Shown one piece after another: positions 23,805 through 33,183 of a stretch of DNA of 64,000 nucleotides. Each line of letters opens with the position of its first letter. The first letter of the stretch is position 1. The DNA lies in contig JAFKEU010000007.1 in NCBI GenBank assembly GCA_017308475.1, positions 186,001 to 250,000 of the forward strand, in the 5' to 3' direction. Source of the DNA: Alphaproteobacteria bacterium. Lineage in GTDB: Bacteria; Pseudomonadota; Alphaproteobacteria; Micropepsales; Micropepsaceae. The translations under genes and the position numbers were made by a program. The notes beneath the pieces were generated by a model. That model was not told the origin of the DNA, made no database searches, and saw only the letters and a list, made by a program, of their open reading frames with translations.

Positions 23805-25439
23805 TCAACCACCAGTCGTATCGGAGGTGAACTGCTTGGGCGGCGTGATCTTGCGGATCGGTCCCGTGGGCGGGTTGGGATACTTGATGCCCAGCTGGTC
23901 GAGATAGGACGGATACTTGGCGGAGTCGTAGTAATAGGGCTCCATCAGCGGCCGGTAGGTGCGCATGTAATCGTCGTTGATGTGGATTGCCGGCACATCG
24001 GTGGCGCTCAGGAACGGCTTGTAGTGATCATAGGCCTGCTGGTCGGTGTCGAAATACTTCTTGGCCGTGGTCAGTTCTTCGGGCGTCGTCATCAGGTCCA
24101 GCACCGTCAGCGCCACAGCCTTTGCGCCGGCCACCGCGCCCTTGTGTGCGATCGGCGTCGCCATCGCCATGGCCGAAGTGACATTGTGGCCGATCATGTT
24201 GGGAATGTTGGAGGGAAAGCGGATGGTGATCGTCGGCACCGTCCACATGATGTCGCCGATATCGTCGGAACCGCCGCCGGTCGGAATCCGCTGCTCGACC
24301 GGGCCGCGCAGAGGCTCAACCTTGTCCCGCAGCGGTTCGACCTTGCGATGCTGTGTCTCCTGCACCAGCTTGGCGAACGCCTGGTCGTCGGCGGTCCATT
24401 TGGGCATGCCGACAATTTCGATATTGGCCTGGGCCAGCTCGGCCAGCGGCTTGTTGCCGAAGTTGGGCGCGGCCGTACCCAGAAGCTTATGTTCGACCGT
24501 GGTGTCGGTCATCATCGCGGCAGCATCGGCGGTCTTGTTGCCGATGTCATAAAGCGCCTTGACCGTGTCGAAGGTGTGGTCGCGGAAATAATACCAGACC
24601 TTGGCAACGCCCGGTACGATGTTGGGCTGGCCGCCGCCGTCCGAAATGACATAATGCGTGCGCTGGGAGAGCGGCAGGTGCTCCCGGCGGAAGTTCATCC
24701 CCACATCCATCAACTCCACAGCATCCAGCGCGCTGTGACCATCCCAGGGATCGCCCGCGGCATGCGCGGTCTTGCCGTGGAACGTGTATTCCACCGACAC
24801 CATGCCGTTGCTGCCGGGGCCATAGGAGGTCGCAAAGCTGTTGGCGACATGGGTGAAAATGCAAGCATCGACCCCCTTGAACAGGCCGTCGCGGACATAG
24901 AAGGCCTTGGAGCCCAAAAGCTCCTCGGCCAGGCCGGGCCAAAGCATCAATCGGCCCTTGATATGGTGCTTCTCCATTACGGCCTTGATGGCGATGGCCG
25001 CGGCGACCTGCAACGGCATGCCGGAATTGTGACCTTCGCCATGGCCAGGCGCGCCCGGCACGATAGGCTCGATATTGGGATCGCCAGGGATCTGCGAGAC
25101 ACCGCGCAGGTCGTCTTCATCGCTGCCCATGGCGATCAGCGGACCGCCCTCGCCCCAGGTCGCGGTCCATCCGGTGGGCATGCCTGCCACGCCCCTGGTG
25201 ATCTTGAATCCGTTCTTTGCCAGGATGGAGGTAAGATACTCGCCAGTCCGGAATTCCTGGAAGCCGGGCTCGCCGAAGCTGAACACCGTGTCGACCATCA
25301 CCTGCACCAGCTTGGCATGATCGTCGATGTTGGCCATCGCTTCCTGCTTCATCTCCATCGGTGCCGCCGCCAGGACGGGCATGGGAGAGAGGATCGAGGC
25401 GCTGAGCAGAAGGGCGATAAGTTTCCTGGTGGTCGTCAT
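23805..25439 (-). CDS. Exported M20-family amidohydrolase/peptidase (AbgB-like), first copy
   Basis: Product of 544 residues, paralogous along its full length to the next gene downstream: DTVFSFGEPGFQE, GHGEGHNSGM, WPGLAEELLGSKAFY, THVANSFATSYGPG, TFHGKTAHAAGDPWDG. Signal: LIALLLSASILSPMPVLAAA. Its differences are a charged, repeat-like insertion (KVEPLRDKVEPLRGPVE) in the C-terminal half and a Pro/Thr-rich tail of about 20 residues after KYPNPP. The ATG at 25439 follows GGAG at 6 nt. It is transcribed after the TonB receptor gene, separated by a hairpin. The exact substrate (amino-acyl amide, folate-like glutamate conjugate or dipeptide) cannot be told from sequence. Confidence 0.88.
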   Translation of the reverse strand: MTTTRKLIALLLSASILSPMPVLAAAPMEMKQEAMANIDDHAKLVQVMVDTVFSFGEPGFQEFRTGEYLTSILAKNGFKITRGVAGMPTGWTATWGEGGPLIAMGSDEDDLRGVSQIPGDPNIEPIVPGAPGHGEGHNSGMPLQVAAAIAIKAVMEKHHIKGRLMLWPGLAEELLGSKAFYVRDGLFKGVDACIFTHVANSFATSYGPGSNGMVSVEYTFHGKTAHAAGDPWDGHSALDAVELMDVGMNFRREHLPLSQRTHYVISDGGGQPNIVPGVAKVWYYFRDHTFDTVKALYDIGNKTADAAAMMTDTTVEHKLLGTAAPNFGNKPLAELAQANIEIVGMPKWTADDQAFAKLVQETQHRKVEPLRDKVEPLRGPVEQRIPTGGGSDDIGDIMWTVPTITIRFPSNIPNMIGHNVTSAMAMATPIAHKGAVAGAKAVALTVLDLMTTPEELTTAKKYFDTDQQAYDHYKPFLSATDVPAIHINDDYMRTYRPLMEPYYYDSAKYPSYLDQLGIKYPNPPTGPIRKITPPKQFTSDTTGG

Positions 25440-25503
25440 GCTGATCTCCAATTTTCTTTTGGAACGCTGCGTGTATGCCAGATCGTGCCGGGATAGGGAA
25501 TGA

Positions 25504-25531
25504 CGGGCCCGCCCGGGAGGGAGCGGGCCCG
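25504..25531 (-). terminator. Hairpin between the TonB receptor and M20 genes
   Basis: A perfect 9-bp GC stem (25504-25512 with 25523-25531), 10-nt loop, 7 nt after the receptor stop. No T run follows, so it may attenuate or stabilise the message rather than fully terminate, allowing some read-through into the peptidase genes. Confidence 0.5.
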
Positions 25532-25537
25532 TTACGC

Positions 25538-28513
25538 TTACATCTTGAACCGCAGGCCGACGGTGTAAACCCGGCCCAGATAGTCGTAGAGGGCACGGTT
25601 GGTATTCGGATAGGCCGGCGTATTGTTGCCGTCCGGACCGTTGCCCACCAGCGGCGGGCTGGTGTTGAAGATATTCTTCGCCGAGAAATATGCCTCGCTG
25701 TCGAAATCCCACGCCACGAACGAGTAGGTGATGGAGCTGTCCATGTAGAACGCACCATCGATGCTGTTTAGGTTCGACGTGCGATGCGCCAGCGTAGAGG
25801 TCGGGCAACCGGTCGTGCAGACAATCCACTCGTTGGCGTATTTGCCCGCACTCACGCCGCGTCCCAGGAGGAAAAAGGTCCAGGGATCGGTGTGATAGGT
25901 CGCGCTGACCTGGTACGACCAGTCCGGCGTGCCGCCGGTATTGGTGCCCGCTGCATCGGTAGGCGGGGCAATGCCGTTGTTGGTGTAGGCACGCAGATAG
26001 GTCGTCGCCAGGGCGTTGAGGGTGAGATCACCGGGGATCTCGCCGAACCAGTTGAGGGCGTCCAGCGGCACCTGGTAGGTGACGTCGAAGTCAATGCCTT
26101 CCTGCTTCTGCGTGGCAAAGTTGATGGGCTTCAACTGAATGAAGTTGATCGCCGAACCCACGCTGCCCGGACCGCGCACCACACCATCCGACCAGTTGAT
26201 GTTGGGACAGTAGTTCCCGATGCTTTGGACGTAGCAGAGATCCGTCACGTCCTGCGCCGAGATCGTGCCGATCGAGCCCTTCAGGTTGATGTTGAAGTAG
26301 TCGATCGAAGCCGCCAGGCCGGGAATGAAGCTCGGAGTCAGGACGACGCCGGCACCCAGGCTGTTGGCCGCCTCCGGGTTCAGCAGGGGGTTGCCCGTCT
26401 GGTTCTGGATGAAGGTATAGGAAGTATTGTTGATCACCACCGTATTGGTACGCCGGGTGCCCGTGGCGAACAGCTCGCTCAGGTTGGGCGCGCGGATGTC
26501 GTGCGAATAGGTGGCGCGGAACTTGACGTCGTCGATCGGCTGGTAGTTGGCACCCAACTTCCAGGTGTTGACGCCGCCTGACGTGCTGTAGGCGGTGTAG
26601 CGGATAGCGCCGTTGACATCGAGCCCTTCGGCCAGCGGAACCACCGTTTCCAGGTATCCTTCTGCCACCGAATAGTGACCCTGGGTGACCAGGTAGTTGC
26701 CGAACAGCCAGCCCGACTGATATGGGGTCGGAACGAAACCGTTGATTGACTCCAGCCGCCATTCGCCGCCGAAGGCGATGGAGATCGGACCGGCCCAGTC
26801 CTGGATCGGGTCACCCGACACGTTGAAGCCATAGACCTGCTCGTTCAGGCGCTGCAGGCGGTAGGGCGTGCCCAGCACATAGCCCAGGCCTTTCTGGAAG
26901 TCCGCCGCGCTCTGCATGCCGCCATCGATACCGATGCGCGACAGTGGCGAACAGCCGTTCGACGGGCTTGTCAGGCTGCTGCGGCACACGATGGTGCCGG
27001 CCGGCACGCCCAGGGCGTTGCCGGCCGGGGCGAACACCGCGTCCTGAGCCAGGGCCAGCTTGGAAGAATTCCACAGCGGGGTTTCCTGTTCGCGGGTGTT
27101 GGTCATGCTCGCCTGGGCGAAAAGATCCCACGTCCAGTCGGTGTCGAACAGATTGGTGGTGCCGTCTGCACCGGCGGCGAAGCGCTGCGCCTCGCGGCCG
27201 TTGCGGCTGCCCGACTTGGGAAAGCCCGCATTGGTCGAACCCATGTTGAGCGAGGCCAGATTGTTCGCCGCCATGTAGTCCCGGATGCTTTGCGGCAGGA
27301 AGGCGTTGTCGGCCTTGATGGCGATGCCCGGATACTGGGGAGGCTGCATGTAATAGCTGCGCCCCTTGTAGCGGGTGACCGAACCTTCCACCCACAGTTC
27401 GATGTCCGGGGTGATGTAATAGCTGCCCCGGCCATAAAGGCTTTCGCGGTTTTCGCCGGCAGCCAGCGAGCTGGTGCCGCCATAATTGTCCTGGGTGACC
27501 GCGGTATCGCCGCCGATCATCCACGGGCCCGTCACCGTGCCGTAAGCCAGGTTGTTGACGGCGCCGTTGACGCCAAAATAGGTTCCCCGGAGCAGGCTCG
27601 AATTTGCGCCCCCCGTGGTCACCGAATTCAGGACAAGGCCGCCTGGCGCCACCTGGCTGGAGCCGATGCCCTTCTGGATCAGATAGAAGGGCTGACCATT
27701 GGTCGCCGTATAGGCGGGGTTCTGGACTCGAAAATAGCCCTGCTGATTCCACTTCGGGTTATAGTCATAAATCCCCTGGATCTGGGTCCACTCCCCCGAC
27801 ACCAGCAAGTGCGCCTTGCCGCCCAGGAAGTCACCGCCATAAGTCAGATTGGCCTTATAGTTGGGCCGCAGGGCATTGTACGTCTCGCCGTACTGCATGC
27901 TGCCCTTCAGGCCGGTATAGTCCTTGTCGAGGATGAAGTTCACCACGCCGCCCACCGCGTCCGAGCCGTAGTCGGCCGAGGCGCCGCCCGTGACCACGTC
28001 AACGCGCTTCACAAGCTGTTGCGGAATGGTGTTGACGTCGATCTCACCGGTCGAGGCGGAGGCCGGCGTGCGGTGGCCATCCAGCAGCACCAGGGTGCGA
28101 TTGGCGCCAAGCCCGCGCAAATTGAGGGAAGAGACGCCGGCCAGGCCGTTGGAAAGGCTGCCTGCCGAGGTGTCGGCCTTGGTGCTGGCCTGCAGGGCAG
28201 GAAGCTGGTCGACGAATTCCGCCAGGTTGGCAGGTGCCCTGGCGTCGATCTGGTCGGCGCCGATGACTGTCACCGGGGTCGGGGCGTTATAGCCGTTACG
28301 CACGACGCGTGTGCCAGTGACCGAGACTTCTTCGACGGGCGCTTCAGCCTGGGCGACCTGGACCTGGGCGACCTGGGTCGGTGCGGTCGCCGCGGTGTCT
28401 TGGGCCAATGCACTGTGGGCTGTCAGCCCCAAAGCAGCGAATCCAGCCGTTGCCAGAAGATATTTGCGAAATGCCGGAAGGACGGATCCTTCGATTTGTC
28501 GTTTGTTGCGCAT
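25538..28513 (-). CDS. TonB-dependent outer-membrane receptor
   Basis: Product of 991 residues: signal (about 1-37, FAALGLTAHSALAQ), then a Gln/Val/Ala-rich spacer and a TonB-box-like VEEVSVTGTR. A plug domain follows (TPVTVIGADQID, LRGLGANRTLVLLDGHR, VDVVTGGASADYGSDAVGGVVNFIL), then a 22-strand barrel with a typical late block (FRATYSHDIRAPNLSELF). It belongs to the large Caulobacter/sphingomonad type used for peptides, sugars or other nutrients rather than classical siderophores. The protein ends LRFKM, so the usual terminal aromatic residue is two positions in. The ATG at 28513 follows GGGGGAG. It is first gene before two peptidases and an M28 enzyme, and divergent from an Lrp regulator. 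Confidence 0.93.
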   Translation of the reverse strand: MRNKRQIEGSVLPAFRKYLLATAGFAALGLTAHSALAQDTAATAPTQVAQVQVAQAEAPVEEVSVTGTRVVRNGYNAPTPVTVIGADQIDARAPANLAEFVDQLPALQASTKADTSAGSLSNGLAGVSSLNLRGLGANRTLVLLDGHRTPASASTGEIDVNTIPQQLVKRVDVVTGGASADYGSDAVGGVVNFILDKDYTGLKGSMQYGETYNALRPNYKANLTYGGDFLGGKAHLLVSGEWTQIQGIYDYNPKWNQQGYFRVQNPAYTATNGQPFYLIQKGIGSSQVAPGGLVLNSVTTGGANSSLLRGTYFGVNGAVNNLAYGTVTGPWMIGGDTAVTQDNYGGTSSLAAGENRESLYGRGSYYITPDIELWVEGSVTRYKGRSYYMQPPQYPGIAIKADNAFLPQSIRDYMAANNLASLNMGSTNAGFPKSGSRNGREAQRFAAGADGTTNLFDTDWTWDLFAQASMTNTREQETPLWNSSKLALAQDAVFAPAGNALGVPAGTIVCRSSLTSPSNGCSPLSRIGIDGGMQSAADFQKGLGYVLGTPYRLQRLNEQVYGFNVSGDPIQDWAGPISIAFGGEWRLESINGFVPTPYQSGWLFGNYLVTQGHYSVAEGYLETVVPLAEGLDVNGAIRYTAYSTSGGVNTWKLGANYQPIDDVKFRATYSHDIRAPNLSELFATGTRRTNTVVINNTSYTFIQNQTGNPLLNPEAANSLGAGVVLTPSFIPGLAASIDYFNINLKGSIGTISAQDVTDLCYVQSIGNYCPNINWSDGVVRGPGSVGSAINFIQLKPINFATQKQEGIDFDVTYQVPLDALNWFGEIPGDLTLNALATTYLRAYTNNGIAPPTDAAGTNTGGTPDWSYQVSATYHTDPWTFFLLGRGVSAGKYANEWIVCTTGCPTSTLAHRTSNLNSIDGAFYMDSSITYSFVAWDFDSEAYFSAKNIFNTSPPLVGNGPDGNNTPAYPNTNRALYDYLGRVYTVGLRFKM

Positions 28514-28572
28514 CAGACTCCCCCAAATGAAAAAAAGAGTCCTGGCTGCGTTCCCCCAAAATCATTTCTTAC

Positions 28573-28610
28573 GGTGCGAGCGCTTATTTTATGTGCATTA
28601 CGCTCGCACC
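28573..28610. promoter_or_regulatory. Perfect 10-bp inverted repeat upstream of the TonB receptor
   Basis: GGTGCGAGCG (28573-28582) is exactly repeated in inverse as CGCTCGCACC (28601-28610), with an AT-rich 18-nt centre. It lies 60 nt upstream of the receptor start. It could be an operator with half-sites about 28 nt apart, or a stable leader-RNA hairpin. Confidence 0.6.
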
Positions 28611-28862
28611 TTCGACATCCAGCAGTTTCTCCAAGCCCCCACCTTTCATTTCGTCACGCACGGTTTGCTTGCAAAATTCCCCCGCAAGACCGTCCGTGAG
28701 ACACAACAATCCGCATTCGCGCAAATGGCCAGAAATCAGGCCCTTTGCACAACCTTTCGGCGTTCCTGATTTCGATCTGCGATCATTCGCGCCAGCAGAA
28801 AAAAGTTAGCAGAAAGTGAGTTGCGGTTCTCGTTAATCTCGGACAGTTTTGTGCCCGATAGA

Positions 28863-28874
28863 TTGGATATCCAA
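28863..28874. promoter_or_regulatory. Perfect palindrome TTGGATATCCAA before the Lrp-type gene
   Basis: A 12-bp perfect palindrome ends 7 nt before the GGAGG of the regulator gene. AT-centred palindromes at this position suit Lrp/AsnC autoregulation. The assignment is inference from position. Confidence 0.5.
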
Positions 28875-28891
28875 CGAGATCGGAGGCAATT

Positions 28892-29386
28892 TTGCTGAAT
28901 TCCAATACGGTGACGCTGGATGCCACGGATTATCGAATTCTGCGCGAGCTGCTGCGCGATGGCCGCGTGGCCGATGTGCAGCTCGGCGAAAGAATCAATC
29001 TGTCCAGCACCGCCGTGGCGCGCCGCCGCAAGATCATGGAAGAGAACGGCATCATTGCCGGCTACAATGCCAATATTAACATGTCATCGCTTGGCTTTAA
29101 CGGCGTGGTGATGGTGGCGATCGAATTGAGCTCCCAGGCCGAGCATGTGCTGGTGGAATTCGAGCGGGAGGTGGTGAAATGTCCCTCCATCTCCTATTGC
29201 GGCTTTGTCTCTGGCGACACCGACTTCATGATCATGATCCACGTCAACTCATTCAATGATTACGACCGCATCTACCGGCGCGAACTCTCCAACCTGCCTC
29301 ACGTCGCCAAGATCCGCTCCAGCTTCGTGCTGCGAGAGGTGGCACGGCGCCTGACGCCGCCCGTGGTGTTCGACGCACAGAAATAG
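28892..29386 (+). CDS. Lrp/AsnC-family transcriptional regulator
   Basis: Product of 164 residues: N-terminal winged helix (about 8-60: LDATDYRILRELLRDGR, LGERINLSSTAVARRRKIME), then the RAM/AsnC ligand-binding domain (about 68-150: VVMVAIELSSQAEHVL, SGDTDFMIMIHVNSF, VAKIRSSFVLREV). It is expected to form dimers or octamers and to sense an amino acid. The start is a TTG at 28892, chosen because GGAGG lies 5 nt upstream and no ATG is available near the domain start. It is divergent from the TonB receptor/peptidase genes and followed by serine dehydratase, so both are likely targets. Confidence 0.92.
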   Translation: MLNSNTVTLDATDYRILRELLRDGRVADVQLGERINLSSTAVARRRKIMEENGIIAGYNANINMSSLGFNGVVMVAIELSSQAEHVLVEFEREVVKCPSISYCGFVSGDTDFMIMIHVNSFNDYDRIYRRELSNLPHVAKIRSSFVLREVARRLTPPVVFDAQK

Positions 29387-29643
29387 CCGGCAGCGAACCG
29401 GCGCAAATCCTTGCCGGCCGTTTGAATTCCTGCGCGTCGCCGCGCTTTGGATTGCAATTCCGTCAAGCATGGCGGAAAGTGCATTTGAAATTGCTGAAAC
29501 GCATTCCGGCGAACATGCTAGTAGTTTTGCGTTTCATCAGCGCGTTCGCGCGCATGCGCGGCCAGGAGCTATGACATGGGATTGCGATGGATGACGGCGG
29601 TTTTCGCCGCGCGGCTTCCGCGCTGCGAGGCGTAGGCTGAGCG
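29387..29643. other. Intergenic region before sdaA
   Basis: 257 nt with no supported gene. A CG-rich repeat-like tract (GCGCGTTCGCGCGCATGCGCGG) occurs near 29540-29561, reported as position and character only. There is no clear terminator for the regulator gene. Confidence 0.4.
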
Positions 29644-31035
29644 ATGCTCGCGACCGGCAAGCCAATGGCAATGACACACACGGCCCCCGACCTGAGCGTG
29701 ACCGACCTCTTCACCATCGGGATTGGCCCGTCCAGTTCTCATACGGTGGGACCTATGCGGGCGGCGGCGTCCTTCGCGGTCCAGGCACTGCTTCAGGGCA
29801 CGCCCGTCGCCGTGACCTGCGAGCTGTTCGGTTCACTGGCGCTGACCGGCCGGGGACACTGCACGGACATGGCTGTCCTTTTGGGGCTTTCCGGGTGGTT
29901 GCCTGAAACGATCGATCCGGAAAATATTGCAGCCATGACCGCCAGGATCCGCGCGGCGGGCGAAGTCAGTCTGGGAGGCAAGAGCAGTGTCGCCTTCAAG
30001 GAAGAAGAACAGCTTCTCTTCCGCATGGGTGAATTCCTGCCGGGCCATCCCAACGCGATGCGCTTCACCGCCCAATATGCAGGCGGACGGCAGGTCCAGC
30101 AGACCTATTTTTCGATCGGCGGCGGCGCCATCGTCGCCGAGGGCGAGTTGCCCGCCCGCACCAATGTCGCGGTACCATACCCGTTCTCGTCGGCGGCCGA
30201 ACTGCTGGAAGCGGGCAAGCGCAACGCCATGTCGGTTTCCCAGATCATGTGGGCGAACGAGGAAGCGTGGCGCGCGCGCGGCGAGACCGAAGCCTTTCTC
30301 GACAACGTGCGGGCCGCAATGATGGACTGCATCGCGCGTGGCTTCCGCCGGGAAGGGATTTTGCCCGGTGGCCTGAAGGTGCGACGCCGCGCCAAGGCGC
30401 TGCATGACCGGCTTTTGGCGCGCGGGCCCCGCACCGATCCCAGCCATGTCTTCGAATGGGTGAGCCTTTATGCGCTCAGCGTGAATGAGGAAAATGCGGC
30501 GGGTGGGCGCGTGGTGACCGCGCCGACCAATGGCGCGGCGGGCATTCTGCCGGCGGTGCTGAAATATTATGAGACTTTCACCAACAGCCCCACGCCGGGC
30601 CGGTCGCGCGACTTCCTGATGACCGCCAGCGCCATCGGCTTTCTTTACAAGTCTCGTGCCTCGATTTCGGCCGCCGAGATGGGCTGCCAGGGCGAGGTTG
30701 GTGTCGCCTGTTCCATGGCCGCGGGCGGCCTTGTGGCGGCGCTGGGCGGCAGCAACGAGCAGATCGAAAACGCCGCCGAGATCGGCATGGAGCACAATCT
30801 GGGCCTGACCTGCGATCCGGTTGGCGGACTTGTCCAGATCCCCTGCATCGAGCGCAACACCATGGGCGCGGTAAAGGCCATCAACGCCGCCTATCTGGCG
30901 CTGCACGGAGACGGCCAGCACATCGTCTCGCTGGACGCCGTGATCGAGGCGATGCGCCAGACCGGGGCGGACATGCGTGCCAAATACAAGGAAACCAGCC
31001 TTGGCGGGCTGGCTGTCAACGTGGTGGAATGCTGA
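29644..31035 (+). CDS. sdaA: L-serine dehydratase (iron-sulfur, single-chain)
   Basis: Product of 463 residues that deaminates L-serine to pyruvate and ammonia in the cytoplasm. The N-terminal beta domain has the hallmark [12 protein letters not shown]. The C-terminal alpha domain has the [4Fe-4S] cysteines in [16 protein letters not shown] and [14 protein letters not shown], with [11 protein letters not shown] between. Length matches E. coli SdaA. The start is uncertain: ATGs at 29644, 29665 and 29671 are all possible, and the family usually has only a few residues before the first domain, so the last two are credible. It is convergent with feoB with 3 nt between stops. Serine catabolism fits the peptide-use genes nearby. 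Confidence 0.94.
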   Translation: MLATGKPMAMTHTAPDLSVTDLFTIGIGPSSSHTVGPMRAAASFAVQALLQGTPVAVTCELFGSLALTGRGHCTDMAVLLGLSGWLPETIDPENIAAMTARIRAAGEVSLGGKSSVAFKEEEQLLFRMGEFLPGHPNAMRFTAQYAGGRQVQQTYFSIGGGAIVAEGELPARTNVAVPYPFSSAAELLEAGKRNAMSVSQIMWANEEAWRARGETEAFLDNVRAAMMDCIARGFRREGILPGGLKVRRRAKALHDRLLARGPRTDPSHVFEWVSLYALSVNEENAAGGRVVTAPTNGAAGILPAVLKYYETFTNSPTPGRSRDFLMTASAIGFLYKSRASISAAEMGCQGEVGVACSMAAGGLVAALGGSNEQIENAAEIGMEHNLGLTCDPVGGLVQIPCIERNTMGAVKAINAAYLALHGDGQHIVSLDAVIEAMRQTGADMRAKYKETSLGGLAVNVVEC

Positions 31036-31038
31036 ACC

Positions 31039-32901
31039 CTATGCGGCCAGCAGAGCGGCGGTGTGAAACACGATGAAGGCCGCGACATAGGCCAGCGCCA
31101 GCATGTAGCTGAACATCACCACCGGCCACAGCCAGCCGCCCGTCTCCCGCCGCACCACCGCCAGGGTGGACATGCATTGCGGCGCGAAGACATACCAGGC
31201 CAGGAAAGACAGGGCCGTCGCCAGCGGCCATTGATGGGCCAGCGTCGCCGCCAGCATGCCGCCGCCGCCAGCGCCGCTGACGGCATAGACTGTGCCCAGT
31301 GCGCCGACGGCCACTTCGCGCGCCGCCATGCCGGGGATCAGCGCCACCGCCATTTGCCAGGTAAAACCGATGGGCGCCAGCAGCGGATGAATGAAATGGC
31401 CGATCATGCCGGCGAAGCTGTAATCGATGGCCGGCCCGCTGGCGCCCGCCGGCGCGGCGGGAAAGCTGGAGAGGAACCAGATGAGCACCATCATCGAGGC
31501 AATGATGGTCCCTGCCCGCTTCAGGAATATCTGCCCGCGCAGCAGCACGCCACGCGCCACATTCTTGGGGTCCGGTACCTTGTATGCCGGCAGCTCGATC
31601 AGGAAGGGCTCGCTGGCGCTGCGCCAGATCAGCTTGCGCACGATGAAGGCCACGATCAGCGCGCTGCTTATGCCTGCCGCGTAAAGCCCGAACATCACCA
31701 GCCCCTGCAGGTTGGCGAAACCCCACACCGTGCGGTGGGGGATGAAGGCGGCGATAATCAGCGTATAGACGGGAATGCGCGCCGAGCAGGTGGTCAGCGG
31801 CGCTACCAGGATGGTGGTCAGCCGGTCGCGCTTATTGTCGATCACCCGCGCCGACATGATGCCGGGAATGGCGCAGGCGAAGCTGGACAGAAGCGGAATG
31901 AAGGCGCGCCCGTGCAGTCCCGCCACGCCCATCAGCCGGTCCATCAGGAAGGCGGCCCGCGCCATGTAGCCGAAATCTTCCAGCAGGATGATGAAGAAGA
32001 ACAGGATCAGTATCTGGGGCAGGAACACCACCACGCTGCCCACGCCCGCGATCAGGCCGTCAGCAATGAAGCTCTGCAGCAGGCCCGGGGGCATATAATG
32101 CGCCACAGCCTGGCCGAGCCACGTGAAACCCGCATCGATGAGGTCCATCACTGGCGTCGCCCAGCTGAACACCGCCTGGAACATCAAAAACAGGATCAGC
32201 ATCAGGATGGCGGTACCCACCACCGGATGCAGCAGCAGGCCATCCAGCCGTCCGGTCCAGGTATCGGGACGCAGCGGTGGCTTCACATAGGTGCGCATGA
32301 TGCGCTCGGCCTCGCGATGGGCCTGGCGCAATTCCACCGCCGTCGGTTCATGCCAGAGGGAAGCAGTCGCCCCCTGCCCGGCCGCCAGCGCATCGACCTG
32401 GGAAAGCAGATCGTTCAGCCCGCGCTTGCGCACCGCCACGGTGGTCACCACCGGCACGCCCAGCGCCCCGGACAGGCCCTTCAGGTCTATGCGGATGCCC
32501 TGGCGTTCGGCGATGTCGAACATGTTGAGCGCCAGCACCATGGGCCGGCCGACCGACTTCAGCTCCAGCGCCAGGCGCAGCACCAGGCGCAGATTGGTAG
32601 CGTCGGCGACACAGACCAGGATCTCCGGCAAGGATTCGCCCGCCAGCCTGCCCAACACCACGTCGCGGGTCACCGCTTCGTCGGGGCTGCGCGCGCGAAG
32701 GGAATAGGTGCCGGGCAAATCCAGCACCGAGACGCGGCGGCCGCCCGGCGTCAGGACGACGCCTTCCTTGCGCTCCACAGTGACGCCCGGATAGTTGGCG
32801 ACCTTCTGACGCGCGCCCGTCAGCGCGTTGAAAAGCGCGGTCTTGCCCGAATTGGGATTGCCGACCAGGGCGATACGCGTGCCCAGAACTGCCTCGCTCA
32901 T
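31039..32901 (-). CDS. feoB: Ferrous iron transport protein B
   Basis: Product of 620 residues: N-terminal G domain (G1 GNPNSGKT at 14-21, switch VANYPGVTVERKEG, G3 DLPGTYSL, G4-like ALNMFD), a helical spacer, then 7-8 membrane helices with two Gate motifs (FACAIPGIMSAR, ALIPGMAAREV). It imports Fe2+ across the inner membrane under GTPase control. It is shorter than E. coli FeoB (773) but within the normal range. The ATG at 32901 overlaps the feoA stop (ATGA). Confidence 0.96.
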   Translation of the reverse strand: MSEAVLGTRIALVGNPNSGKTALFNALTGARQKVANYPGVTVERKEGVVLTPGGRRVSVLDLPGTYSLRARSPDEAVTRDVVLGRLAGESLPEILVCVADATNLRLVLRLALELKSVGRPMVLALNMFDIAERQGIRIDLKGLSGALGVPVVTTVAVRKRGLNDLLSQVDALAAGQGATASLWHEPTAVELRQAHREAERIMRTYVKPPLRPDTWTGRLDGLLLHPVVGTAILMLILFLMFQAVFSWATPVMDLIDAGFTWLGQAVAHYMPPGLLQSFIADGLIAGVGSVVVFLPQILILFFFIILLEDFGYMARAAFLMDRLMGVAGLHGRAFIPLLSSFACAIPGIMSARVIDNKRDRLTTILVAPLTTCSARIPVYTLIIAAFIPHRTVWGFANLQGLVMFGLYAAGISSALIVAFIVRKLIWRSASEPFLIELPAYKVPDPKNVARGVLLRGQIFLKRAGTIIASMMVLIWFLSSFPAAPAGASGPAIDYSFAGMIGHFIHPLLAPIGFTWQMAVALIPGMAAREVAVGALGTVYAVSGAGGGGMLAATLAHQWPLATALSFLAWYVFAPQCMSTLAVVRRETGGWLWPVVMFSYMLALAYVAAFIVFHTAALLAA

Positions 32902-33176
32902 GGTGTCGTATCGCGCTCGATCAGAATGGCGCGCGCCTCGCGCCGGCGCAGCGCCACGCGCATGTCGTCCAGACGAAGCGCGATGGGATCACGCCCGACC
33001 AGACCTTCATGCAGGACATGGAAACGCGCGCCCTCGACGAATCCCATCTCCAGCAGCCGCCGTTCAAGCTCGTCATGACCAATCTCGCCGGGGCCGTCAT
33101 GGCCTTCCGGCGCGATGCCCTTGATCAGGCCGCGGTCGCCCTTGCGAAGCTCACTCAAGCGCTGGAAATGCCGCAT
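32898..33176 (-). CDS. feoA: Ferrous iron transport protein A
   Basis: Product of 92 residues with an SH3-like FeoA fold: LSELRKGDRGLIKGI, then RRLLEMGFVEGARFHVL and PIALRLDDMRVALRRREA. It regulates or assists FeoB. The ATG at 33176 fits family N-termini; a TTG at 33200 with AGG upstream would add eight residues and cannot be excluded. It heads the feoAB operon. An AT-rich imperfect palindrome just upstream could be a Fur-type site. Confidence 0.92.
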   Translation of the reverse strand: MRHFQRLSELRKGDRGLIKGIAPEGHDGPGEIGHDELERRLLEMGFVEGARFHVLHEGLVGRDPIALRLDDMRVALRRREARAILIERDTTP

Positions 33177-33183
33177 CTCAAGT

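Larger units (their letters stand above)
28514..28891. promoter_or_regulatory. Divergent control region between TonB receptor and Lrp-type regulator
   Basis: 378 nt without a supported gene, AT-richer than the flanks. It should hold both promoters. Two symmetric elements stand out and are listed separately: a spaced 10-bp inverted repeat on the receptor side and a 12-bp perfect palindrome next to the regulator start. Confidence 0.7.

Noticed and set aside
22290..25496. Plus-strand open frame of more than 1000 codons opposite the M20 genes
   Set aside because: It shows internal repetition only because it mirrors two paralogous genes. No ribosome site and no recognisable domain.
31063..33078. 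Long plus-strand frame opposite feoB
   Set aside because: Gln/His/Arg-rich shadow; feoB on the other strand has all G-domain motifs and membrane helices.
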